Shown one piece after another: positions 1 to 5,127 of a DNA stretch of 10,389 nt. A program made the position numbers and the translations under genes. The notes below the pieces were generated by a model. The model did no database searches and was not told the DNA's origin. It worked only from the letters and a program-made list of their open reading frames with translations. The stretch spans positions 1 through 10,389 of the forward strand of contig JAFTBT010000140.1 of NCBI GenBank assembly GCA_017455085.1. The letters run 5' to 3'. Each line of letters starts with the position of its first letter. Position 1 is the stretch's first letter. Source of the DNA: Synergistaceae bacterium. Lineage in GTDB: Bacteria; Synergistota; Synergistia; Synergistales; Aminobacteriaceae.

Positions 1-483
1 GAAAATTCCTGACGGCAGAACTATCTTGAAGCCGTACCGGAACAGGAAGAAGACTACTAACACGAAGACTACATCAATCACTGCGTAAAGCATGACGTTT
101 TTGGCGGTGCGTGAGCCGTCTGGAGCAAGCACAAGAATCTGGAGGAACAGATAGCCCAGCGTTGACAGGATGAATCCTACAGGTGCAAGGATATTCACGT
201 AGATCACTACCAGAACGAGGGAGGCTAATACGCGTTTGTAGTCCGAAGTGTCGGCGGGCATGGCTTCAGCTTTGGCAACGTTGCGCTTGAAGTTCTTGAT
301 GGAGCTGAACAGGAGCATCAACGCAAGGCACACTATCAGCACACCTATAACCATAGGCATGAAGTCCGGGCCGATTTTCATGACGCGGGATTTGGGGAGC
401 TGCTGTGCGAGATAGATTACTGCTGCACCGAGGGCAGTGTAAAATATTCCGACGATAATATCCCCGTATTTCCTGAAGAACAA
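1..483 (-). CDS. TctB-family subunit of a tripartite tricarboxylate transporter (3' end cut by window edge)
   Basis: Small membrane subunit of a tripartite tricarboxylate transporter (TTT), a secondary carboxylate uptake system made of TctA (large permease), TctB and a periplasmic TctC binder. Read by hand from the reverse complement, 161 codons to the edge. The N-terminus reads FFRKYGDIIVGIFYTALGAA, followed by a loop (KSRVMKIGPDFMP), a second hydrophobic segment (about residues 40-60), a charged cytoplasmic loop with NFKRNVAKAEAM, then two close hydrophobic segments and a final FRYGFKIVLPSGIF. Four helices and the ending LPxG are typical of TctB, usually about 150-165 residues, so only a few codons should be missing. 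The proposed start is TTG at 483, preceded by AGGAAGG; the frame stays open to an ATG at 600, but a promoter lies between them. tctA would be expected just beyond the left edge. Substrate cannot be told. Confidence 0.85.
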   Translation of the reverse strand, partial: MFFRKYGDIIVGIFYTALGAAVIYLAQQLPKSRVMKIGPDFMPMVIGVLIVCLALMLLFSSIKNFKRNVAKAEAMPADTSDYKRVLASLVLVVIYVNILAPVGFILSTLGYLFLQILVLAPDGSRTAKNVMLYAVIDVVFVLVVFFLFRYGFKIVLPSGIF

Positions 484-546
484 GATTACAGCACTTCCTT
501 CCTGAAAAATAGAGATGTATGTTTGTGAAATTTGGGATTGGAAAAT

Positions 547-555
547 ATTATAACA
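547..555 (-). promoter_or_regulatory. Extended -10 promoter for the TctB gene
   Basis: On the minus strand the sequence TGTTATAAT is a perfect TATAAT with an extended -10 TG. A -35 is weak: TTACAC sits 19 bases upstream (572-577). Transcription would begin near 540, giving a leader of about 55 bases before the TTG at 483. The predicted transcript start excludes the in-frame ATG at 600 as the TctB start. Confidence 0.6.
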
Positions 556-661
556 GGTTGAATTTATCCGCGTGTAAGTAAAATCTATTGCCCTGACCAT
601 GAAAGCATGAGCATATGATTCTTTGTTGCGGATTGGTACCTTACACAATAAACTATTTTCC

Positions 662-1783
662 ATGATGAACGACATAACCAAAGCAGGATTACTATTTAAC
701 GCAGCAACGATACCCTACAGCTTATTCATGAAGCTCTGCAACGAACATGACCCCAGTGAAATTTTCTCCGGCTCTGGATTCTTGGAGGCACTAGGACTCA
801 CTGACGCGCAGATACTTCGTGTGAATGACTTTCTTGCAAAAGACGGCTGGCTTGATCGCGAAATAGACACCATGCAAAAACTCGGCGCAAGATTCATCAC
901 AGCAAAGGATCTCGATTACCCCGCAAAGCTCCTAGACCTGAAGCGTCCTCCTGTAGGATTGTACGTGAAGGGGAAAATGATTCTGTCCTTTCCGTCTGTG
1001 GCGATAGTCGGCACACGTCAGCCCAGCCAGTACGGCCAAGATACTGCCTCACAGCTTGCGAAGGCCCTCGCGAAATCTGGAGCAATCACCATCAGCGGAG
1101 GAGCGCAGGGCATAGATTCGGCGGCACACAGGGGCTCACTCTCTGAGGACGGGATCACGATTGCGGTGTTCGGGACATCGATAGACAGGGTGTATCCGGT
1201 GGAGAACAGGGATCTTTTTGCGCGCATAGCAGAACGCGGGGCTGTAGTGTCCGAGTATCCGATCGGGAGTCCCGGCGAAGGGTGGCACTTTCCGGAACGT
1301 AACAGGCTGATTGCTGGGATGAGTTCGCGGACGGTGATAGTGGAGGCTGACGAGAAGAGCGGTGCGATGATCACGGCGAGGTATGCGCAGGAATTGGGGC
1401 GAGAGCTGTGGGCGGTGCCTGGAAGGATTTGTGACACGAACAGTGCGGGGACGAACAGGCTGCTGAATCGTGGGGCGAAGTGTTTGTGTGACGTGAGGGA
1501 GTTTGTGGAGAGCTTTACGGGGCGGCGTGAGCAGTTGGAGCTGTTTACGGAAGAGGAGGAGGAGTCTGTGCAGGAAAAGAAGGCTGTGAATGCTGGGGCG
1601 GAGCTTTCGGATGATGAGAAGGTGATATACGGGCTGATTCAGCAGAAGGGAAATAGACTGCTGGATGAGCTGATAGCTGAGAGCGGGAAGGAGATGGGTG
1701 ATGTGATTAGTGCGGTGGTGATGCTGGAGGCTGAAGGACTGGTAGTTGAGGCTGGAGGGAGGTATTCTGTGGCGCAGCAGTGA
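662..1783 (+). CDS. dprA: DNA-processing protein DprA/Smf
   Basis: DprA binds incoming single-stranded DNA in the cytoplasm and loads RecA during natural transformation; it is also widespread in species not known to be competent. From ATG 662 the protein has 373 residues. An N-terminal helical domain (about 1-65) is followed by a Rossmann-type DNA-binding core. The core shows ISGGAQGIDSAAHRGSL (from residue 144), the family's GxAxGID..AH signature. It continues with AVFGTSIDRVYPVEN and with FPERNRLIAGMSS (from 210). Next come EADEKSGAMITA and LWAVPGRI...SAGTNRLLNRGA. After an acidic linker (EEEEESVQEKK) there is a C-terminal winged-helix segment (about 315-373), common in longer DprA proteins. 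No ribosome binding site precedes ATG 662 or ATG 665; an upstream in-frame TTG at 623 is possible but adds residues unlike the family. The gene is divergent from the TctB gene and ends at its own terminator. Confidence 0.93.
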   Translation: MMNDITKAGLLFNAATIPYSLFMKLCNEHDPSEIFSGSGFLEALGLTDAQILRVNDFLAKDGWLDREIDTMQKLGARFITAKDLDYPAKLLDLKRPPVGLYVKGKMILSFPSVAIVGTRQPSQYGQDTASQLAKALAKSGAITISGGAQGIDSAAHRGSLSEDGITIAVFGTSIDRVYPVENRDLFARIAERGAVVSEYPIGSPGEGWHFPERNRLIAGMSSRTVIVEADEKSGAMITARYAQELGRELWAVPGRICDTNSAGTNRLLNRGAKCLCDVREFVESFTGRREQLELFTEEEEESVQEKKAVNAGAELSDDEKVIYGLIQQKGNRLLDELIAESGKEMGDVISAVVMLEAEGLVVEAGGRYSVAQQ

Positions 1784-1813
1784 GCAGCAGTGAGCAGACT
1801 GAAAGGAGTGAAC

Positions 1814-1854
1814 GAAACGGAGGGGGCTTTGCGGTGAGTGAGGCCCTCTTTTTT
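1814..1854 (+). terminator. Probable rho-independent terminator after dprA
   Basis: GGAGGG (1819-1824) pairs with CCCTCT (1844-1849), followed by a run of T to 1854. Upstream A residues can pair with the T run. The stem is only 5-6 bp and the loop about 19 bases, so it is modest in strength, but it lies 30 bases after the dprA stop. Confidence 0.55.
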
Positions 1855-1982
1855 GGCGGAGAAGGCATGTGTGACGAGAGAGAGCTTGTGTGACATGGAG
1901 GGGCGGTGATGTTTGCGGAAAGAGGCAGTGTAAAAAACTGGCATGAAAAAATTATGAACATGCACAAAAATACAGGGTGTTG

Positions 1983-1991
1983 TGCTATAAC
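1983..1991 (+). promoter_or_regulatory. Extended -10 promoter for the pilin leader
   Basis: TGCTATAAC gives a 5/6 match to TATAAT plus the extended -10 TG. No good -35 is visible at 16-18 bases upstream. The predicted start near 1998 puts the 5' end of the transcript about 14 bases before the long helix at 2012-2096. A small inverted repeat, CTTAA-TCGG-TTAAG (1991-2004), overlaps the promoter and start site and could be an operator. Confidence 0.5.
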
Positions 1992-2011
1992 TTAATCGGT
2001 TAAGAACAAAC

Positions 2012-2096
2012 GCACGTGGCTACTCGTTTGAGAAAAGCCTCTTCCCTGTACATGGCTATGATACCACATTAAAGCAGGGCGTGAGTAGTTGTGTGC
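2012..2096 (+). ncRNA. Structured 5' leader RNA of the pilin gene (candidate cis-regulatory element)
   Basis: The outer strands GCACGTGGCTACTC (2012-2025) and GAGTAGTTGTGTGC (2083-2096) form 14 uninterrupted pairs, ten Watson-Crick and four G-U. The enclosed 57 bases can fold into a small stem, GAG (2030-2032) with CTC (2039-2041), and a longer arm. The arm pairs CCCTG (2044-2048) with CAGGG (2075-2079) and has an inner TGG/CCA or ATGG/CC-CAT stem around 2052-2069. This gives a three-way-junction-like layout. The element starts just after a predicted promoter and ends about 80 bases before the pilin ribosome binding site, which suits a 5' untranslated regulatory RNA. It has no T run after the helix, so it is not itself a terminator. 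I could not match it to a named riboswitch class. An alternative fold pairs GGCT (2018-2021) with AGCC (2036-2039). Confidence 0.5.
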
Positions 2097-2177
2097 AAAA
2101 AAATTTCGTAGTTGGTGGGCTGTAGATATAGCTCAAAGGGAAGCAACACTAGCAAGCAACATGATTCAGCACACATT

Positions 2178-2185
2178 AAGGAGGA
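2178..2185 (+). promoter_or_regulatory. Strong ribosome binding site that fixes the pilin start
   Basis: AAGGAGGA lies eight bases before ATG 2194, a near-perfect anti-16S match. Upstream in-frame starts (GTG 2089, ATG 2161) lack any comparable site, and GTG 2089 lies inside the 3' strand of the leader helix. Confidence 0.85.
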
Positions 2186-2193
2186 AAAAATTC

Positions 2194-2760
2194 ATGAAGA
2201 AATTTCGTAAGGGATTCACGTTAGTCGAGTTGTTGATAGTAATCGCGATTTTAGGGACTCTTTCAGCAGCTATGACGGTTTCAAGCGGCAGTGCAAACGC
2301 AGCAGCTAAGGCATCAACTATCTACACTAACCTAAACACTATCAAGACGGCAGCAATTCTTTATCAGCTTCAGGAAGGGAATCAGTTCAAGGAAACAAAC
2401 GTTACTAAAAATAATCTCAAGACAGCAGAACTTCTTGATTTGGACTCGTATAACAAAACAGGAACAGGCGAATCTGCTGTAAAGAACAGTATCATGTACG
2501 AAATAGTAGCCGGTGTAGCCGCAACAGCTTCGGACGCAGCAAAGGGAGCATACGTAATTTGCAGCTTCAAGAATGACAGCGATTTCAAAGCTATAGCAAA
2601 ATCCCTTAAAGGCTACAGAGACATCCGCATAAACGGCAACGAAGATGATGAAGAAGACTACACAGTCGGTGCGTTCCTTTTCCACAACACTCCTGCTGAC
2701 GGAGAAGATGAAGATTACAGCTACAACAGAGAATTTACGTTTACTGAGGGCAATATTTAG
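2194..2760 (+). CDS. Type IV pilin-like prepilin (class III signal, N-methylation motif)
   Basis: Secreted filament subunit, 188 residues. The N-terminus MKKFRKG-FTLVELLIVIAI is a canonical type IV prepilin signal. A short basic leader ends in Gly7, cleavage by prepilin peptidase would fall before Phe8, Glu12 is the fifth residue of the mature protein, and a hydrophobic helix runs to about residue 30. The rest is a helical spine (about 30-65) and a globular part rich in Asn, Lys, Asp and Glu. A markedly acidic stretch (GNEDDEEDY, then ADGEDEDYSY) lies near the C-terminus. It could be a major pilin, a minor pilin or a type II secretion pseudopilin; the sequence does not decide. There are only two cysteine-poor regions and no obvious C-terminal disulfide loop. 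It stands alone, with its own promoter, structured leader and terminator and no pil genes beside it. Assembly would need a PilB/C/D-type machinery encoded elsewhere. Confidence 0.88.
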   Translation: MKKFRKGFTLVELLIVIAILGTLSAAMTVSSGSANAAAKASTIYTNLNTIKTAAILYQLQEGNQFKETNVTKNNLKTAELLDLDSYNKTGTGESAVKNSIMYEIVAGVAATASDAAKGAYVICSFKNDSDFKAIAKSLKGYRDIRINGNEDDEEDYTVGAFLFHNTPADGEDEDYSYNREFTFTEGNI

Positions 2761-2809
2761 CCACAAATGACTTAGCTTTTGACCTACAACCAACCAACAC
2801 ACAAAAGAA

Positions 2810-2840
2810 CCTCCCCACACACAGGGAGGCTCTTTATTTT
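2810..2840 (+). terminator. Rho-independent terminator after the pilin gene, possibly bidirectional
   Basis: CCTCCC (2810-2815) and GGGAGG (2824-2829) form a 6-bp GC-rich stem with a CACACACA loop, followed by TCTTTATTTT. Read on the minus strand the same stem is followed by TTCTTTTG, so it may also end the converging flavoprotein gene, whose stop is only four bases away. Confidence 0.85.
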
Positions 2841-2843
2841 CAC

Positions 2844-3470
2844 CTAACGTATAAAGTTCGTGTACACAGTCTCCTCAATCTCCGGCTCAGGGACTCCAGC
2901 TTTCCGGCCTGCCTCTATGCACTTCAGCAAATACCCCATGTTCTCACCCAACGTCCTCATCGTCTGCATACCCTCTAGATCCTGCATGACCTCTTCCGGA
3001 GAGTTTCCGTGCACCTGATTCCAGTACTGCGACGACACCACTGGCATGTTGTTTATCGTGAAATACTTGTTGAGCCGGTCAAACGCTGCACTCGCTCCGC
3101 CCCTCCTGCACGACACTACACACGCTCCTGGCTTCCCTGCCCATTTGTCCCCGCCCGAGAAAAACATCCTGTCCAGAAACGCACACAGCCCTCCGGCAGG
3201 ACCACCATAGTACACCGGAGAACCTACCACCAGCCCAGAAAACTCTCCGGCTCGCGCGTTCAGCTCGTTCACACCATCATCACCAAACACACATCGGCCA
3301 AGACTCTCGCATCCCCAGCACGCAGCACACCCATGTATCGCATTCTTCCCGATCCAGAAAATCTCGCTCCCGATCCCCCGGCGGCCTAATGCTCCAGCAA
3401 CTTCACTTAGTGCAGTAAACGTGCAGCCCTTTTCGTGAGGACTACCGTTAATCATCAATACCTTCATCAT
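2844..3470 (-). CDS. Iron-sulfur flavoprotein (Isf-type NADPH-dependent FMN reductase family)
   Basis: Cytoplasmic redox protein of 208 residues with a flavodoxin-like fold. The start MMKVLMINGSPHEKGCTFTAL contains the FMN phosphate-binding NGSPxxxGxT loop. Residues C48, C51, C54 and C60 form CX2CX2CX5C, the compact motif that carries a [4Fe-4S] cluster in archaeal Isf proteins. GLVVGSPVYYGGPAGGLCAFLDRM (about residues 79-102) is the second flavin-contacting loop of the family. GKPGACVVSCRRGGASAAFDRL follows. Family members pass electrons between ferredoxin-like donors and acceptors such as oxygen, peroxide or quinone in anaerobes; the physiological partner here is unknown. The start at 3470 has GAGAGGGG nine bases upstream; a second ATG follows directly. 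It is divergent from ilvA across a 438-base repeat-rich gap. Confidence 0.88.
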   Translation of the reverse strand: MMKVLMINGSPHEKGCTFTALSEVAGALGRRGIGSEIFWIGKNAIHGCAACWGCESLGRCVFGDDGVNELNARAGEFSGLVVGSPVYYGGPAGGLCAFLDRMFFSGGDKWAGKPGACVVSCRRGGASAAFDRLNKYFTINNMPVVSSQYWNQVHGNSPEEVMQDLEGMQTMRTLGENMGYLLKCIEAGRKAGVPEPEIEETVYTNFIR

Positions 3471-3526
3471 GAATCTTTACCCCTCTCACGTGAATTTATG
3501 AGTGCTTAATATTCTAGCGCAGTGTG

Positions 3527-3603
3527 AAGCAAAAAATGCATATACCACTCATGTCATGAAAGCATAGCCCGTTTTTCACTCATCATGTAAAGCAAAAAAT
3601 GCA
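3527..3603. repeat. Direct-repeat cluster with palindrome in the flavoprotein/ilvA intergenic region
   Basis: AAGCAAAAAATGCA occurs twice, at 3527-3540 and 3590-3603, exactly 63 bp apart. Each copy holds a small inverted repeat, GCA-AAAAA-TGC. Between them CACTCAT occurs at 3546-3552 and 3577-3583, 31 bp apart, each followed within two bases by CATG and then AAGCA. The first is part of an 11-bp palindrome, TCATG-T-CATGA (3549-3559). The spacing of about three and six helical turns would suit protein binding on one face of the DNA. The cluster lies 57-133 bases upstream of the flavoprotein start. Confidence 0.6.
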
Positions 3604-3642
3604 GAATCTAATCGAAACATCACCCCCCGTAAAATAAGCAGG

Positions 3643-3716
3643 CATCGTAATTCATGGGATATTTTTGTAGTTGTAAATGTAGTTGTAAAATCATCGTCTA
3701 TCATGGGGATTTTTTG
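3643..3716. repeat. Imperfect 25-bp direct repeat flanking a 12-bp tandem repeat
   Basis: Two copies (3643-3667 and 3692-3716, 49 bp apart) share CATCGT, then TCATGGG, then TTTTTG, with six differences between these blocks. The unit TGTAGTTGTAAA lies between them twice in perfect tandem (3666-3689). There is no reading frame here. With 3527-3603 this makes the 438-base gap 3471-3908 mostly repeated sequence. Confidence 0.55.
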
Positions 3717-3841
3717 AGGCAGGTTTTCTCGTTCACAAGTATATCATTGCTGCTATTCCCGTAATCAATAATCAGCAGAATCTTCGTTGATTTTCTTCAC
3801 ATTGTTATGATTTGTTGCTCTATATTTCTACGTATTAATTG

Positions 3842-3847
3842 TATAAT
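3842..3847 (+). promoter_or_regulatory. -10 box of the ilvA operon promoter
   Basis: A perfect TATAAT in an AT-rich stretch. No convincing -35 lies 16-18 bases upstream (the nearest TTGCTC, 3815-3820, is 21 bases away), which hints at activator dependence or a weak promoter. Transcription would begin near 3854, leaving a leader of about 55 bases before ilvA. Confidence 0.5.
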
Positions 3848-3879
3848 ATCCCCATTATCCGAAGTGGAGAGTGATTATC

Positions 3880-3915
3880 ATGAATATGTTTGCAGGGGGT
3901 CTATGTACATGCTGA
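3880..3915 (+). CDS. Possible 11-codon upstream ORF overlapping the ilvA start
   Basis: ATG 3880 opens a frame encoding MNMFAGGLCTC and stops at TGA 3913-3915, seven bases overlapping the ilvA start codon at 3909. It has its own plausible ribosome binding site (GGAGAG, 3866-3871, eight bases upstream) and lies about 25 bases after the predicted transcript start. The ilvA ribosome binding site sits inside it, so its translation would affect ilvA initiation. It has no run of Ile, Val or Leu codons, so a classical attenuation leader is unlikely. It could equally be chance. Confidence 0.3.
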   Translation: MNMFAGGLCTC

Positions 3916-5114
3916 CCCTCGATAAAGTCTATACCGCCGCTTATATCCTCAGAGAGTGCGCTCGTAAAACTGACCTCATCGCCGCTCCTAACCTCAGCGA
4001 GAATCACAGCCTCTACCTCAAAACCGAAAACTTGCAGGTAACAGGCAGCTTCAAGCTCAGGGGCGCATACTACAAGATCTCTCAGCTCACTGACGAGGAA
4101 AAATCTCGCGGCATAGTCGCATGTTCCGCAGGCAACCACGCACAAGGTGTGGCCATGTCCGCATCACGCAAAGGCATTTCCGCAACTATCTGCATGCCAG
4201 ACTCCGCTCCAGTCATGAAGATCGACAGCACTCGCAGACTCGGCGCAACCGTCGAACTCGTCAAAGGTGTCTACGATGACGCTCACGACCGCGCACTCGA
4301 GATCGTCGAACAGACCAGAGCAACGTTCATACACCCGTATGATGATGAGTACGTCATGGCGGGGCAGGCTACGATTGGACTCGAAATTCTGGATCAACTG
4401 GAGGACGTTGAGGCAATAATAGTCCCGATCGGTGGAGGAGGCCTGATTTCCGGAATAGCCTTCGCCGTCAAAAGCCTCAAGCCTAGCGTAAAAGTCTATG
4501 GCGTTCAGGCAGCAGGTGCAGCAAGCATGTACAACTCATTCATCGCGAAACAGAGGCAGAGTCTAGAATCCGTCTCTACGTTTGCGGACGGAATAGCCGT
4601 GAAGAATCCCGGAGAGAATACATTCGACATCATCAGCAAGTACGTTGACGATATTGTCTGCGTCAGTGAGGACGAGATTGCTGCGGCGATACTTGCGCTT
4701 ATCGAGAGGCAGAAGCTCATTGCTGAGGGTGCAGGTGCTGTACCTGTGGCGGCGGCTCTGTTCCACAAATTACCCATTGAGGGCAAAAAGACTGTATGCG
4801 TTGTGTCTGGCGGCAATATTGACGTGAATATACTCTCACGCGTAATCACCAGAGGCCTCATGATGACGGGGCGCAACGTGAACTTGACGATTGAGCTTGT
4901 CGACAAACCCGGCCAGCTCCAGCAGGTCAGCGAGATCATTGCGTCATGCGGGGCTAATGTCGTGTCGGTCTACTACGATCACGGAGATACTAAGATGGCT
5001 ATCAATTCATGCTTCCTGAAATTGGCACTGGAGACTCTGAACTCCTCACAGATTGACACTATCAGGAGCAAACTCACAGATGCAGGTTTCAGAATCGTAA
5101 CGGAAAGGGTATAG
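3909..5114 (+). CDS. ilvA: Threonine ammonia-lyase (threonine dehydratase) with C-terminal ACT domain
   Basis: PLP enzyme converting L-threonine to 2-oxobutanoate and ammonia, the first step to isoleucine or, in catabolic versions, threonine breakdown. The 401-residue product matches the short form with one ACT domain. Visible features are the PLP lysine K49 in TGSFKLRGAYYK, SAGNHAQGVA (73-82) and the phosphate-binding glycine loop GGGGLISG (175-182). VVSGGNID follows near the end of the catalytic domain. The ACT region (about 322-401, beginning NVNLTIELVDKPGQL) points to allosteric control by amino acids or nucleotides. ATG 3909 is chosen because AGGGGG (3894-3899) lies nine bases upstream; ATG 3903 is only three bases from it. 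The frame is open back to ATG 3807, but that lies upstream of the -10 box. It is first in a four-gene run, and its stop overlaps the ribosome binding site of the next gene. Biosynthetic and catabolic roles cannot be separated, so the symbol is provisional. Confidence 0.9.
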   Translation: MLTLDKVYTAAYILRECARKTDLIAAPNLSENHSLYLKTENLQVTGSFKLRGAYYKISQLTDEEKSRGIVACSAGNHAQGVAMSASRKGISATICMPDSAPVMKIDSTRRLGATVELVKGVYDDAHDRALEIVEQTRATFIHPYDDEYVMAGQATIGLEILDQLEDVEAIIVPIGGGGLISGIAFAVKSLKPSVKVYGVQAAGAASMYNSFIAKQRQSLESVSTFADGIAVKNPGENTFDIISKYVDDIVCVSEDEIAAAILALIERQKLIAEGAGAVPVAAALFHKLPIEGKKTVCVVSGGNIDVNILSRVITRGLMMTGRNVNLTIELVDKPGQLQQVSEIIASCGANVVSVYYDHGDTKMAINSCFLKLALETLNSSQIDTIRSKLTDAGFRIVTERV

Positions 5115-5127
5115 GGGGATAAGTACA

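Noticed and set aside
484..600. N-terminal extension of the TctB gene to the in-frame ATG at 600
   Set aside because: The stretch contains a TGTTATAAT extended -10 on the same strand, and the translated extension is not hydrophobic or TctB-like.
1938..1960. Sigma-54 promoter at TGGCAT upstream of the pilin
   Set aside because: The required GC element at the right spacing is missing; the sequence there is TTAT.
1639..1967. Minus-strand ORFs over the dprA end and gap
   Set aside because: They are antisense to conserved dprA codons and the terminator, have no ribosome binding site and low-complexity Ser/Pro translations.
1998..2100. c-di-GMP-I (GEMM) or other named riboswitch
   Set aside because: Pilin context and helix layout are suggestive, but the conserved core strings of GEMM and of the other common classes I checked by eye (TPP, FMN, SAM, cobalamin, glycine, THF, ZTP) are not present.
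2089..2193. Longer pilin reading frame from GTG 2089 or ATG 2161
   Set aside because: The perfect ribosome binding site at 2178-2185 and the canonical short prepilin leader fix the start at 2194; the longer leader would be abnormal.
3009..3389. Plus-strand ORF across the flavoprotein gene
   Set aside because: Antisense shadow of a well-supported gene; translation is Arg/Pro-rich without family resemblance.
3807..3908. Longer ilvA from ATG 3807
   Set aside because: It includes the -10 box and residues unlike the family; a good ribosome binding site precedes 3909.
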